Assembly (NCBI GenBank): GCA_012729595.1
Contig: JAAYCU010000244.1
Location: 1-35,858 of the forward strand
Length of the DNA: 35,858 nucleotides
Direction: 5' to 3'
From: Phycisphaerales bacterium
GTDB taxonomy: Bacteria > Planctomycetota > Phycisphaerae > UBA1845 > PWPN01
In this document: positions 8,455 to 18,355 of the stretch, one piece after another
Layout: the number at the start of each line of letters is the position of its first letter
Position numbering within the stretch: the first letter of the stretch is position 1
Made by a program: the position numbers and the translations under genes
Notes under the pieces: model-generated
Databases searched by the model: none
Told to the model about the DNA's origin: nothing
Seen by the model: only the letters and a program-made list of their open reading frames with translations

Positions 8455-9660
8455 ATGGGACTATTAACCGTTAACAAACAGGGAACTCACGAAACTTATA
8501 TGAGCATTGAACCTGAAATACGCCCGGCCCCACCGACCGGTTTGGATATTACCTTGGAGTTTGAAAGACCTCTGGCCCGGATTGAGCGGGAGATTGCCGA
8601 GTTGGAGGCCGCTCAGGACGAAGGTAAGCGGGATTTATCTTCCGATATTCGGGAATTGCGAAACACTCTCGAAAGCCTGACCCGACGCACCTACGCAAAG
8701 CTTACCCCCTGGGAAACTGTATTGGTTGCCCGGCATCCCCGAAGGCCGGTCTTGCAGGATTATTTGGACGGGTGTGTGCGAGATTTCTGCGAACTGCACG
8801 GAGACCGGTGTTTCGGCGACGATCAGGCCATTATCACGGGCTTCGGGCGAATCGGCGGGCAGAAAGTGATGCTGGTCGGCCACGACAAAGGCCGGACGAC
8901 CAAGGAGAAGATCGCCCGACATTTCGGCTGTGCTCATCCGGAAGGCTATCGAAAAGCGTTACACAAGATGCGGTTGGCGGAAAAATTCCGCTTGCCGGTC
9001 GTTTGTGTGATTGATACGCAGGGAGCCTTTCCCGGGGACAAGGCCGAGGAGCGGGGCATCGCCCAGGCCATCGCGGTGAACATGATGGAGATGTCCCGTT
9101 TGCGCGTACCGATCGTCTGCGTGGTGATCGGCGAAGGCGGCAGCGGAGGCGCTCTGGGCATAGGCGTGGGCGATCGACTGGCCATGTTCGAACATAGCTA
9201 CTACTCGGTGATTACGCCGGAAGGCTGTGCGGCCATCCTCTACAAGAGCGCGGAACGGGCGAACGTAGCCGCCAAATCGCTCAAGCTTACCGCCAAGGAT
9301 CTTAAGCGGCTGAACATTATCGATGAAATACTACCGGAACCAATGGGCGGTGGGCATCGCAACCCGTCGGCGTTATTCGCGGTTTTCGAGCGTTTTGTGG
9401 GCGATACGCTTCGCGAGCTGAAGCGGGTGCGAATCGATACGCTCCTGAAACGACGCTATGAGCGGTTGCGTAATCTGGGAAGCTTTTTTGAGAGCCCCTC
9501 AGCCAGGAAGGCTGCCGGTCGGAGCCGGACCCGTAGCGGGAACGGATCGGTCGCGAGCCAGGCCAACAAGGGCAAAGCATCTAACGGTAAGAAGATCGAT
9601 AATCCAGCCCAACCACGCTCCAGCGGTTCAAAAACCGGAGAGGCGGCCACCACCCGATAA
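8455..9660 (+). CDS. accA: Acetyl-CoA carboxylase carboxyltransferase subunit alpha
   Basis: With AccD it transfers the carboxyl group from carboxybiotin to acetyl-CoA, the first committed step of fatty-acid synthesis. The product is 401 aa from ATG 8455, which has GGGA 11 nt upstream. ATG 8500 (MSIEPEIRP) is a possible alternative giving 386 aa. A helical N-terminus (LEFERPLARIEREIAELE) leads to the carboxyltransferase domain, with DGCVRDFCELHGDRCFGDD, GEGGSGGALGIGVGDRL and SVITPEGCAAIL. After about residue 340 there is a basic, Ser/Gly/Lys-rich tail of about 60 residues (SARKAAGRSRTRSGNGSV...) beyond the usual end of the family. No accD is in the window. It converges with nadC, 28 bp away. 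Confidence 0.95.
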   Translation: MGLLTVNKQGTHETYMSIEPEIRPAPPTGLDITLEFERPLARIEREIAELEAAQDEGKRDLSSDIRELRNTLESLTRRTYAKLTPWETVLVARHPRRPVLQDYLDGCVRDFCELHGDRCFGDDQAIITGFGRIGGQKVMLVGHDKGRTTKEKIARHFGCAHPEGYRKALHKMRLAEKFRLPVVCVIDTQGAFPGDKAEERGIAQAIAVNMMEMSRLRVPIVCVVIGEGGSGGALGIGVGDRLAMFEHSYYSVITPEGCAAILYKSAERANVAAKSLKLTAKDLKRLNIIDEILPEPMGGGHRNPSALFAVFERFVGDTLRELKRVRIDTLLKRRYERLRNLGSFFESPSARKAAGRSRTRSGNGSVASQANKGKASNGKKIDNPAQPRSSGSKTGEAATTR

Positions 9661-9677
9661 GCAGCTACGCGACACAA

Positions 9678-9703
9678 CAGTCCGATGCTTACCTGCCGGA
9701 CTG
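9678..9703. terminator. Inverted repeat between convergent accA and nadC
   Basis: CAGTCCG (9678-9684) pairs with CGGACTG (9697-9703) and overlaps the last codons of nadC. It may act as a shared transcription end. There is no T-run, so this is weak. Confidence 0.3.
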
Positions 9704-10582
9704 ATATTCCATGCTTATATCCAACGCCGGGGCGGAATGTGTAATGGCCCCGACGGAAATGCGGTCGACCCCGGTTTCGGCGATGTCCCTGACCGTGTTC
9801 AAATCAATCCCCCCGGAAGCTTCCAAGGCAATCAGGTTGGCGAAGTCCCGGGTGTTGCGCCGGTGGAAGGCCTCGCGCATCTCGTCCGTGGAAAAGTTGT
9901 CAAGGAGAATGACATCGATGCCCTGTACGTCCAGGAGGGCGTCGAACTGGTCAAGCCTATCGACTTCGAACTCGATGAACGACGGACAAGGATCAAGGGC
10001 CTCGGCCTGCGCGACCATCTGCGCCGCCCGGGCGGCGAGCTGATCGAGAGGGATATCCGCTAGATGGTTGTCCTTGATAAGCACGGCGTCGGACAGGCCG
10101 AAACGATGGTTTGCTCCGCTTCCGCAATAAACGGCATATTTATCCAGCAGTCGCCAGCCGGGGATCGTCTTCCGTGTATCGTAGATTTTCGCGCTGGTCC
10201 CGGCCACCGCGTCGACGTAACGCCGGGTCAGGGTCGCGACGCCACATAGCCGTTGCAGGAAATTGAGCAGCGTGCGTTCGATACCCAGTAGAAAACGTTG
10301 CGGGCCGGAAAGGGTGGCAATGAGTGTGCCGGGCTGCAGGGTATCGCTGTCCCGGGCCGGGGCATCGAGCATCAGCCAGTCGGAATACAGTTCGGCCAAC
10401 AGATCGAAAAGGATTTGCCCGGCGAAAATACCCGGTTGCCGAGCGACCAGCCGGGCGGTGCCGGTGGCCTTTTCGTCGACTGATATCAGGGAAGTTACGT
10501 CGCGATCAGCCCCGTCCTCAATTAGGGCCTGTTCCCAGAGTCTACGAAGATTATTCTCAACTGACGAATCGGGTTTGATCAT
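9689..10582 (-). CDS. nadC: Nicotinate-nucleotide pyrophosphorylase (quinolinate phosphoribosyltransferase)
   Basis: It makes nicotinate mononucleotide from quinolinate and PRPP in de novo NAD synthesis. The product is 297 aa, the normal family length. The N-terminal domain includes ALIEDGADRDVTSLIS and ERTLLNFLQRLCGVATLTRR. The active-site region reads KIYDTRKTIPGWRLLDKYAV, then CGGGxNHR-like CGSGANHRFGLSDAVLIKDN. The C-terminal barrel has VDVILLDNF-like (IDVILLDNFST) and VDRISVGAITHSAPALDIS, which closes the barrel. It begins 6 bp after the uvrB stop, so the two are probably co-transcribed. nadA and nadB are not in the window. Confidence 0.95.
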   Translation of the reverse strand: MIKPDSSVENNLRRLWEQALIEDGADRDVTSLISVDEKATGTARLVARQPGIFAGQILFDLLAELYSDWLMLDAPARDSDTLQPGTLIATLSGPQRFLLGIERTLLNFLQRLCGVATLTRRYVDAVAGTSAKIYDTRKTIPGWRLLDKYAVYCGSGANHRFGLSDAVLIKDNHLADIPLDQLAARAAQMVAQAEALDPCPSFIEFEVDRLDQFDALLDVQGIDVILLDNFSTDEMREAFHRRNTRDFANLIALEASGGIDLNTVRDIAETGVDRISVGAITHSAPALDISMEYQSGR

Positions 10583-10588
10583 AGTCTA

Positions 10589-12649
10589 CTACTTTCGAAA
10601 ATGTTTGGATTTTGGTTTCCAGAAAGTCAACTGTCGTTCCTCATTATCAGTGTCGGCGGTATCGTTCGAGGTTCGGGTTAGGACCGGGACTTCGCGCAGC
10701 TCCTTAATGCGATCGCGAAGCGTGGCCGCCCGTTCGAAATCCAGCTTTTCGGCGGCTTCGAGCATCTCCTGTTCAAGTGCCGCCATCAGCTCGTCCCTGT
10801 CATATTCCGCCTCGTTGGAGTGGACCGCCTCCCGAGCCACGCGCCGGGCCGACATTTCCTGGGCCAGGCTGTTACGAATGGCCTTGCGAATTGTTTCGGG
10901 TGTAATACCGTGTTCCTGGTTATATTGCAACTGGATCGCGCGTCGGCGGTCGGTCTCGTTGATCGCACGCTCCATGCTTGGCGTGATCTTATCCGCATAG
11001 AGCACGACCTCCGCGTTTACATTGCGGGCGGTGCGGCCGATGGTCTGGATCAGGGACGTTTCGCTGCGCAGGAAGCCCTCCTTGTCCGCGTCCATGATCG
11101 CGACGAGGGATACTTCCGGGAGGTCCAGCCCCTCGCGGAGCAGGTTGACCCCGACCAATACGTCAAAATTGCCGCGCCGCAGGTCGTTGAGGATTTCCAC
11201 GCGTTCCAGTGTGTCGATTTCGCTGTGCAGGTAGCGACCCCGGAAACCCTGCTGTTGCACGTAGTCGGACAGATCCTCGGCCAGACGCTTGGTCAGGGTG
11301 GTAACTAGAACTCGTTCACCGGCCGCGGCCCGTTGCTCGACACGCTTCAGCAGGTCGGGCACCTGCCCACGGGCGGGGGCGACGTGGATGACCGGGTCAA
11401 CCAGGCCGGTCGGGCGAATAATCTGCTCGACTACTTCACCGGCGGATTTCTGAAGTTCATACGGCCCGGGAGTGGCGCTGACGAAAACGACCTGGTTCCA
11501 AAGCTCCTCGAATTCCTCGAAACGAAGCGGGCGGTTGTCCAGGCAGGAGGGCAGCCGGAAGCCATGTTCGACCAGCACTTCCTTTCGGCTGCGATCGCCG
11601 GCATACATGGCCCGCATCTGCGGGATAGTTACGTGCGATTCGTCGATGATAAGCAGGAAATCCTTGGGGAAATAGTCAATCAGGGTGAAGGGTCTGGATC
11701 CCGGCGGCGAACCGTTGAGATGCCGCGCGTAATTCTCGATTCCGCTGCAATAGCCCGCCTCCTGGATCATCTCCAGATCGTAACGGGTCCGAGCGGCCAG
11801 GCGTTGGGCTTCAAGCAGTTTTCCCAGCCGACGCAGCTCCATAAGTCGCAACTCGAGTTCCTCGCGGATGCTCTGCACGGCGGCGGCCACCCGGTCCTCG
11901 GGCATCACATAATGTACCGCTGGATAAATAAAGACAACGTCCTGGGCGGTGATAGTTTCGTTGGTCAGTGGGTCTACCAGGTCGATCCGCTCGATGTCGT
12001 CACCGAACATTTCGATCCGATAGGCAAATTCCTTGTTTCCCGGATGTACCTCGATCACATCGCCGCGCACGCGAAAAGTCCCGCGGCGGAAATCGATATC
12101 ATTGCGCGTATATTGCAGGTCCACGAAGCGTTTGAGCAGCTCATCGCGGTCCTGACGGTCGCCTACCCGCACGGTAATGATCGAGCGTTTGAAATCCTCG
12201 GGGGAACCGAGCCCGAATAGGCAGGAAACGCTGGCCACTATGATCGCGTCCCGGCGGGAGACAAGAGAGCTGGTGGCGCTTAGCCGCAGGCGATCGAGAT
12301 CGTCGTTGCGCGAGGCGTCTTTTTCTATATAGATGTCGCGCTGGGGGATGTAGGCCTCCGGCTGATAGTAATCGTAATAACTGACAAAGTATTCGACGGC
12401 GTTTTTGGGAAAAAGATCGGTGAATTCCTCGTAAAGCTGAGCCGCTAGGGTTTTATTGTGGCTGATTACCAGAGCCGGCCGTCCGAGGTTGCGAATCACA
12501 TGGGCCATGGTAAAGGTCTTGCCCGAACCGGTAACGCCGAGAAGGCATTGGTAACGGCTGTTGGAACGAAACGCCGAAGTCAGCTTTTCTATTGCCGCCG
12601 GCTGGTCTCCGGCGGGTTCATAATTGCTTTGTATACTGAATTCGCACAT
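10589..12649 (-). CDS. uvrB: Excinuclease ABC subunit UvrB
   Basis: This is the damage-verifying helicase-like subunit of nucleotide excision repair; it is loaded by UvrA and recruits UvrC. The product is 686 aa, close to the usual length. Walker A is GVTGSGKT (residues 38-45). The beta-hairpin that clamps DNA is [17 protein letters not shown]. Walker B is LLIIDESH. Helicase motifs [20 protein letters not shown] and [12 protein letters not shown] are present. The C-terminal UVR motif ([20 protein letters not shown]) that binds UvrC is intact. The ATG at 12649 has GAGG about 5 nt upstream. nadC follows directly. uvrA and uvrC are not in the window. Confidence 0.97.
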   Translation of the reverse strand: MCEFSIQSNYEPAGDQPAAIEKLTSAFRSNSRYQCLLGVTGSGKTFTMAHVIRNLGRPALVISHNKTLAAQLYEEFTDLFPKNAVEYFVSYYDYYQPEAYIPQRDIYIEKDASRNDDLDRLRLSATSSLVSRRDAIIVASVSCLFGLGSPEDFKRSIITVRVGDRQDRDELLKRFVDLQYTRNDIDFRRGTFRVRGDVIEVHPGNKEFAYRIEMFGDDIERIDLVDPLTNETITAQDVVFIYPAVHYVMPEDRVAAAVQSIREELELRLMELRRLGKLLEAQRLAARTRYDLEMIQEAGYCSGIENYARHLNGSPPGSRPFTLIDYFPKDFLLIIDESHVTIPQMRAMYAGDRSRKEVLVEHGFRLPSCLDNRPLRFEEFEELWNQVVFVSATPGPYELQKSAGEVVEQIIRPTGLVDPVIHVAPARGQVPDLLKRVEQRAAAGERVLVTTLTKRLAEDLSDYVQQQGFRGRYLHSEIDTLERVEILNDLRRGNFDVLVGVNLLREGLDLPEVSLVAIMDADKEGFLRSETSLIQTIGRTARNVNAEVVLYADKITPSMERAINETDRRRAIQLQYNQEHGITPETIRKAIRNSLAQEMSARRVAREAVHSNEAEYDRDELMAALEQEMLEAAEKLDFERAATLRDRIKELREVPVLTRTSNDTADTDNEERQLTFWKPKSKHFRK

Positions 12650-12892
12650 CGTTCCTCTTATTCAGGCCGCGCGGTAAGGAAATCGAAGCGACCGGGATGT
12701 ATTCATACTATTGAAGGCGGGCGAAGGATTCAAATATCCAGTTGTACGCTCCGACCGCTTCGGCGGCGGGGTTGTAAAGAATCCGTGAGGATTGGATTAA
12801 GATAGCTTTTAGAAGAGTTCCCTTTCGGTTAGCATACCCGCTCAACCGTTTGGTTGGCAGACGGTTGTGGCAAGTTCGGTGGAGAACGATTC

Positions 12893-13561
12893 ATGAACGT
12901 GTTCGATCAATTCGAGGAAAAACCCTTCGGGCCTCTAGCTGAGCACATGGCCAAGGTGAAAGAGTGCGTGAGCCTGGTCGGGCCGATGTTCGAGTGCGTG
13001 CGGCAGCAGAATTACGAGGAACTTAAACGCATCAGTCAGCAGGTGTTCAAGGAGGAGCACAAGGCCGACCAGATTAAAAACCATATCCGTGAGACAATGC
13101 CGAAAAGTTTTTATCTGCCGATCTATCGGGGCGATCTGCTGGCCTACCTGAAACTGCAGGACGACATCGCCGACTCGGCCGAGGATGTTGCCGTCGTCCT
13201 GACGATCAAGCGGCTGGTCATGCCCGCGAGCATCGCCGACCACATCATGAATCTGGTCCGCCAGGTCTTGCAGGTCTGCACGAGTCTTTTTGAATGTTCC
13301 GAAAATCTTCGGGATCTCAGTGAGCGGGATTTCGGCGGCCGGCGGGTCCGGGAGATTCTCGATCTGGTCGCCCAAGCGGAACGGGAGGAGTGGGAGACGG
13401 ATAAGACCCAATTTGATCTGGCCCAAAAACTGTTCGCCCTGGAGGACGAGATGCGGGCTACGGATATCTTCCTGTGGTCCAATGTTTTTCAGAACCTGGG
13501 CAAACTGGCCAACCACGCGGACAAAACGGCGGAACGCCTTCGCCGCATGCTAATCCGTTAA
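12893..13561 (+). CDS. DUF47/PhoU-like protein, Pit accessory (TIGR00153-type)
   Basis: The product is 222 aa and all-helical, with the PhoU-like pattern of the DUF47 family: SQQVFKEEHKADQIKNHIRE, then LQDDIADSAEDVAVVLTIKR, and a C-terminal helix FLWSNVFQNLGKLANHADKT followed by basic residues. Family members sit beside Pit permeases and are thought to modulate phosphate uptake. Acidic residues in the helices (E-E-H-K-A-D and Q-D-D-I-A-D) fit metal binding. I choose the ATG at 12893 because GGAG lies 9 nt upstream; the track's start at 12854 adds an unlikely 13 residues. The pit gene starts 45 bp downstream, so an operon is likely. It is divergent from uvrB. Confidence 0.88.
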   Translation: MNVFDQFEEKPFGPLAEHMAKVKECVSLVGPMFECVRQQNYEELKRISQQVFKEEHKADQIKNHIRETMPKSFYLPIYRGDLLAYLKLQDDIADSAEDVAVVLTIKRLVMPASIADHIMNLVRQVLQVCTSLFECSENLRDLSERDFGGRRVREILDLVAQAEREEWETDKTQFDLAQKLFALEDEMRATDIFLWSNVFQNLGKLANHADKTAERLRRMLIR

Positions 13562-13606
13562 CAATAAAATAGTCTTCAGTTTTAAAACTACGGGGTATTC
13601 CGATCA

Positions 13607-15169
13607 ATGTGGGACTCTTTACTCGCTGCATCCGATGTGCAATCCATCATCTTCTTCAAAGGGGTGGTTGTGTTGGCGATCGGCATGCTGGTCTGGAATA
13701 CGATCGAGGTAGGGCGTAACGATGCTACCAATCTGGTGAACGCGGTGTACGGCGCCCGTATTCTGAATCTTCGGACGGCGGCGCTGGTGGCCGGCGTCGG
13801 AGTGATTCTCGGGGCGGCTACTTCATCAAGGGTCATCGGAACAGCCCGCACGGGGATTTTTGATCCAACGGAACTGGACATGAACCAGGCCCTGGCGGCC
13901 TATATTTCGGTCTATATTGTCAACACGGTTTTGTTGTACGGTTATTCAGCCTTCGGCATGCCGGTGAGTACCACGGCGTGCCTGGTTTTCGAATTGCTCG
14001 GTGTGTCTATCGCTTTAGGTGGCTTTGGAATTGTTCACTGGCAAACGGCCTTCAAGGTTATTCTGGCGATCGTGATCTCCATTTTTCTTACGGCGATTAT
14101 CGGATTCATGGTGCAACGGGCAGTGCGCGGGGCTATCGGTGACCGCGGACGGAACTTGGCCACCCTTTTGTTGCACGGAGGGTGGGCCGGCGGCGGCATG
14201 CTGGCCGGGCTGTGCTATTTCCTGATCGTCAAGGGAATGCAGGATCTGACGTTTGTCGAAGCCTTGCATCAATCCGTTCTGGAGAAATACGGGATCGGTA
14301 TGATCATCATGACGTTGTGGGCCTTGTTTGCCATCCTGATCCATGCGACGCTGGTCATCTTTCGGGAAAAAGCCGCTTATTGGTTGCTGCCCGTTCTGGC
14401 GGTGGTGGGGATGATTTCCATGGGCTTTGCCTTCGGGCAAAACGATCTAGCCAACTGTGCCGCGCCCGGCCTGGCCATATGGAATTTGTTTCGTTTCGAA
14501 AACGTCGCGAAAGCTACGGAGGTTGACATCAGTGTGTGGTTATTGTGGGTATGCGGGCTGCTTCTGGTAATCGGCATGAACACGAAGAGCGCCTTACGGG
14601 TCACGCGGGCCGCGGTCAGTGCGGGGAGCATGTCACACAACGTCGCCTTATACGCTCCAAGATGGTGCCTCAGGCTGGCCCGTTTGATGATGCGTTTTCG
14701 CGGGAAGGAACCCACCCTGGCCCCTCCGCCCATGCGTTCGGCCACTGGTCAGCGTATGCATTATGACGCGCTGCGAGCCTGCGTGATCCTGGGAGTGTCC
14801 GCCTGCGTGATTGCTTTGGCTTCGAATATGGCGTTACCGGTATCCACCACATACGTGGCTTTTGCCGCAGTGATGGCCACGGGGGCGGCGGATCGGATCA
14901 TGCAACGAGGGGATGCGGATTTGAAAATCGCCCGGACCATCTGGGTAGTGTTCAGTTGGTTTATATCGGTGATCATCGCAGCCATGGCGGCGGCCGCCGT
15001 CTGCTGGACCATTCACCACCTGGCTTTTCTCGGGATCATTCTCAGCATGAGCGTCAATATAGTCATCCGCCACTTCCTCAAGAAAAAAGCCGACTCGCTG
15101 GATGCCCGCACCCAGGAGGCGGCTCACGAGCGGATTTATCCGGAACGATATGCGGAGTACGAGGGCTAA
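13607..15169 (+). CDS. Inorganic phosphate transporter, Pit family
   Basis: The product is 520 aa, an inner-membrane symporter with about ten or more hydrophobic segments. It carries two Pit signatures, one in each half: EVGRNDATNLVNAVYGARIL near residue 40 and FAFGQNDLANCAAPGLAIWN near 290. Both have the GxND core. Paired repeats ASSRVIG/PVSTTACLVFELLG and ALPVSTTYVAFAAVMATG are also typical. The family moves phosphate, or metal-phosphate, with H+ or Na+. A central cytoplasmic loop (about 345-380, basic, with RFRGKEPTLAPPPMR) separates the halves. It is coupled to the DUF47 gene upstream and followed by a terminator-like hairpin. The exact coupling ion cannot be read from sequence. Confidence 0.93.
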   Translation: MWDSLLAASDVQSIIFFKGVVVLAIGMLVWNTIEVGRNDATNLVNAVYGARILNLRTAALVAGVGVILGAATSSRVIGTARTGIFDPTELDMNQALAAYISVYIVNTVLLYGYSAFGMPVSTTACLVFELLGVSIALGGFGIVHWQTAFKVILAIVISIFLTAIIGFMVQRAVRGAIGDRGRNLATLLLHGGWAGGGMLAGLCYFLIVKGMQDLTFVEALHQSVLEKYGIGMIIMTLWALFAILIHATLVIFREKAAYWLLPVLAVVGMISMGFAFGQNDLANCAAPGLAIWNLFRFENVAKATEVDISVWLLWVCGLLLVIGMNTKSALRVTRAAVSAGSMSHNVALYAPRWCLRLARLMMRFRGKEPTLAPPPMRSATGQRMHYDALRACVILGVSACVIALASNMALPVSTTYVAFAAVMATGAADRIMQRGDADLKIARTIWVVFSWFISVIIAAMAAAAVCWTIHHLAFLGIILSMSVNIVIRHFLKKKADSLDARTQEAAHERIYPERYAEYEG

Positions 15170-15174
15170 ACCAA

Positions 15175-15213
15175 GCCGGCCGAAGGGATCGGGCTGGTAC
15201 GCCGGCCCTTTTT
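15175..15213 (+). terminator. Probable rho-independent terminator of the Pit operon
   Basis: GCCGGC at 15175-15180 can pair with GCCGGC at 15201-15206 (the motif is self-complementary), followed by CC and TTTTT. It lies directly after the stop at 15169. Confidence 0.5.
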
Positions 15214-15395
15214 CTTCAACCATGTGGACATATTTTCGATTCAGGCCAACACGCGGGCGAGCCATGTGTCCTATTACGATATAGTTCCGCGATTCGGCGG
15301 ACAGGCTTTCTTGACGGCCGGCCGTCAGGGTCGGTAGCATTTTCATGGCCGCGACAGGTGTGGTCCATCCAACCATAACGGAAAGCTGGTGAGCC

Positions 15396-18164
15396 ATGTA
15401 TTGTGGGATGCATAGTCATTTCATGGGGCGCAAAAAACTGTTTAGCGCACTGATTACCGTGCTGTTAGCCGTGGGTGTCATCACCGGGTGTGGGGGTGGA
15501 AGCAAACTCTACCGTCAAGGTCGTGATTTGCAGTCCGCCGGGAACTATGACGAGGCCGTCGCCCATTACCGCAAAGCCCTGGAGAAGGAACCGCGGAGCA
15601 GCCGTTATTTCGATGCCCTGGCCGAGGCGGAGGAACTGGCGGCCGAAGCCCACATCGAGCATGCCCGGAAACTATTGGAGGAACGCAAACCCGGTCAGGC
15701 AAAGGCGGAATTGGCGGTGGCCTTGGAGCAGATGCCGGCCCATCCGGAGGCGGTGGCCATGATGCGTACCGCCGAGCAGCGGACGGCCCAGTGCGAGGAA
15801 CTACTGGCCCAGGCCCGTCAGGCGTTGCGGGAAAAGACCTGGGTGGAAGCCCTGCGGCGGACCGGCGAGGCCCGGGAGATCGACACGGCCCATCCGGAGG
15901 TGGTGGAGATCGAGCGGGAAGCGCGAGCCGGAGTGGTGGCCGAGCGGTTGGCCGTCGCCGAGCAGGCGTTGGAGAACAACGATTGGGAAACAGTTCTGGC
16001 GACCTGTGGGGAGATCAAGGCCGTCGATCCCTCGAATACCCGGGCGGTCGAAATTGAGCAGGAGGCCGGCCGACGGATAGAAGCGCTGAAGTTGCATGAA
16101 AGCGCCCGGCCGCTGATGGATCAACAGGATAATCTGGCGGCGTTCCGGATGCTGCGGCAGGCCCGTCAGCTTTGGCCGGATAATGCCGCGATTACCGAGG
16201 ATTACGAGCGCGTCCAGCAGTCGGCGATCGATCAGTACACGGTGCAGGTGGGGACGCTGGTTGAGGAAGGCCGTTTCGCCAGGGCCGTTGCGGTTTTGGA
16301 CGAGGCCGAGGCTTTGTGGCCCCAACAGGAAGTTCTGGCCGCTCGCCGTCAGGAAGTCTTGCGGATGTGGGCCTTGTCCGTTCAGAGCGAGTATGAACGC
16401 TATGCCGACGACGGGCGATGGGAACTGGCCTGGCCGATTGCCGTGCAGGCGTTGGCTATGGCCGGTCCGCAAGATATGCAGGCGGTCGAGGCCAGTCGGC
16501 GGGCCGAGCAGGCCCTGCGGGACAAGATCGCTTACAACCTGAGCGTGTTGCCCTTACGTTCGGATAGCGTGAGCATGGAAAACCGGATCGAGGTCTGTCA
16601 CATACTCACCGAAGCCCTGAACCGTAGCAAACCGAAACACATTCAACTGTTGGAACGCACCGGCCTGGCTGCGGTGCTTGATGAACATGATCTTTCGCTG
16701 GCCAACATTACCGAGCCCGGAAAACTCAGGGCTCTCGGCGGGCGGCTGGAAGGCGCGGATGTATTGTTGCTGGTGGAAGTGACGGCCAGAGAGAGCAATG
16801 ATCGACGCACCGATACGCAGGCGACCGGAAAGTATGTGGCCGGCACGAAGTGGACGCCGAATCCGGATTACGCCGTCGCCGAAGAGGAATTGGCTGTCGC
16901 GAAGAAGGCTTACGACCAGGCTCGGCAGCGCGCCCAAATGACTCAGGTATTTCAGGACGCCATGGGGGGGCCGGGGCCGCGCTCGGATGCCGATTTCTTA
17001 CGGAACGCTTTGAGTGGAATGTTCGGGAGCAAGGTCCAGCAGGCCGCCGACAACTACCGATCGGCCTTGAGCAAACGGGACAGCACCCCGCAACGTTTGC
17101 AGGTGGATGACTGGCAGGAATTTAATTACCCGGTCTATCGAGTTGAGCGGAGGGTGCGGGTCACTGTGCGTATGCGGCTGGTGGAGACGGCTACTGGGCG
17201 GATTTTGTGGGGAAATAACGGCACGATCGGTGAGGCCGTCTCGGCCGACACCCAGATCGAGCCCGACCGAATGCGGGGCGTGACCGGCAAGGTGGCTCAG
17301 CTTCGCGATCCGGCTGAACTGGCGGCCGAGGCCATCGAGGGTTTGCGTTCCGAGCTGGCCGACCGGGCGATGGAAATGCTTGCCCAGCAGGCCCTTTCCT
17401 ATTGGCGGAACGCCCAGAAGAGTACCGGCGAGGCGGCCACGGCGGATTATGTGCGTTTCCTGTTTGAATGCCCGGCCAATCCTGGCTTGGCGGCGTTGTC
17501 CTCGGCTCTGGAGCAGATTTTCGGCCCAAGAGTGAACGGCCGGTTGATTGAGCAGTGCAAGCAGACGGCTTTGGAGCGGCTGGCCTTGGGTGTGGATCAG
17601 GAGGCCGCCGGGCTGCGTTCTGCGGTGGTCGTCGAAAGCGAGCCGCCGGCGCCGGTGGCCCCGATATCGGTACCGCCGACGGAGGTTGCACCAGTCGAGT
17701 TGCCGCCGGCCGTCGTTGAGCGCGCGGACGACGTGGACGATCTGATCAGGGCGGGCCTGCTCGATCCGGCCGAGGTTCCTGCGCCCCCGGCAGGTGGCAC
17801 GGCCGTGCCGCCGCCCCCGGCCCAGCCGGTACAGGCAGCGCCGGAAACGCCCCCGACGGCCGAACCCGCCCCGCCGATTGATCGGCGCGTGTTCGAGGGT
17901 GCGGTCAGCCGGAAAGATTCGCGTTACGCAAGAGAGATCGAGACGATCGACGGCATTGTCATCCGGCTGAAAAGTACCGACGACAAACCGGACCGCGCGG
18001 ATATCGAGATTCGGGTAGGCAAGGCGAAAAAGGAATACAAAGACCTGCGGCCGGGCGCGCGAATCAACGGCCGTGGCCTGTCCCGCCGGGCCTACCAACT
18101 CGTCATCCTCGAGGTCAACGACAAGACCCGCACCGTCGCCTTCGCGATCGAGACGACCGAGTAA
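15396..18164 (+). CDS. Large lipoprotein with helical repeats, CsgG-like domain and C-terminal beta domain
   Basis: The product is 922 aa. It has a signal peptide with lipobox VITGC (Cys32 from ATG 15396; GGTGA lies 4 nt upstream). ATG 15423 is a possible later start. Residues about 36-370 are TPR-like helical repeats (LQSAGNYDEAVAHYRKALEK and several diverged copies starting near LARQALREKTWVEAL). Residues about 380-665 resemble CsgG/LpoB-type envelope lipoproteins: a helix for an oligomeric core (RIEVCHILTEALNRSKPKHI), GRLEGADVLLLVEVT, and VRMRLVETATGRILWGNN. A Pro/Ala-rich linker (about 750-835) leads to a small C-terminal domain (EIETIDGIVIRLKSTDD) with beta-strand character. It may anchor or organise an envelope complex. 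The CsgG relationship is from pattern only. Confidence 0.7.
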   Translation: MYCGMHSHFMGRKKLFSALITVLLAVGVITGCGGGSKLYRQGRDLQSAGNYDEAVAHYRKALEKEPRSSRYFDALAEAEELAAEAHIEHARKLLEERKPGQAKAELAVALEQMPAHPEAVAMMRTAEQRTAQCEELLAQARQALREKTWVEALRRTGEAREIDTAHPEVVEIEREARAGVVAERLAVAEQALENNDWETVLATCGEIKAVDPSNTRAVEIEQEAGRRIEALKLHESARPLMDQQDNLAAFRMLRQARQLWPDNAAITEDYERVQQSAIDQYTVQVGTLVEEGRFARAVAVLDEAEALWPQQEVLAARRQEVLRMWALSVQSEYERYADDGRWELAWPIAVQALAMAGPQDMQAVEASRRAEQALRDKIAYNLSVLPLRSDSVSMENRIEVCHILTEALNRSKPKHIQLLERTGLAAVLDEHDLSLANITEPGKLRALGGRLEGADVLLLVEVTARESNDRRTDTQATGKYVAGTKWTPNPDYAVAEEELAVAKKAYDQARQRAQMTQVFQDAMGGPGPRSDADFLRNALSGMFGSKVQQAADNYRSALSKRDSTPQRLQVDDWQEFNYPVYRVERRVRVTVRMRLVETATGRILWGNNGTIGEAVSADTQIEPDRMRGVTGKVAQLRDPAELAAEAIEGLRSELADRAMEMLAQQALSYWRNAQKSTGEAATADYVRFLFECPANPGLAALSSALEQIFGPRVNGRLIEQCKQTALERLALGVDQEAAGLRSAVVVESEPPAPVAPISVPPTEVAPVELPPAVVERADDVDDLIRAGLLDPAEVPAPPAGGTAVPPPPAQPVQAAPETPPTAEPAPPIDRRVFEGAVSRKDSRYAREIETIDGIVIRLKSTDDKPDRADIEIRVGKAKKEYKDLRPGARINGRGLSRRAYQLVILEVNDKTRTVAFAIETTE

Positions 18165-18233
18165 GGCGATTGAGCAACGGGCTCGCCGCGTCGAAGCCGG
18201 AGGCGAAGGCGAGAGAGGGGAGGCACGGAGACC

Positions 18234-18330
18234 GCTGGATCGAGATTCCCGCTGGATCGAGATTCCTATCTCGATACCATTTCGTACGGGACTCCCATCC
18301 CATGAATGTGGGACATCCCCTTTGAAAGTT
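18234..18330. terminator. Hairpin cluster between convergent genes
   Basis: Between the stops at 18164 (plus) and 18356 (minus) lies a tandem repeat of GCTGGATCGAGATTCC, then a perfect stem ATCGAGAT-TCCT-ATCTCGAT (18256-18275), then a second small hairpin around CCCAT-GAAT-GTGGG ending in CATCCCC. It is placed to separate two convergent transcripts. It lacks a clear T-run, so its role is inferred. Confidence 0.4.
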
Positions 18331-18355
18331 CGGAGGACTTTGCAGATCTCCTGCT

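Noticed and set aside
15102-15284. 60-aa plus ORF after pit
   Set aside because: It overlaps the pit end and hairpin; no Shine-Dalgarno or family.
14834-15397. 187-aa minus ORF with protein-like stretches
   Set aside because: It overlaps the 3' end of the pit gene and the terminator; no domain and no start signal.
16998-18098. 366-aa minus ORF opposite the CsgG-like lipoprotein
   Set aside because: Antisense shadow, Arg/Gly-rich composition.
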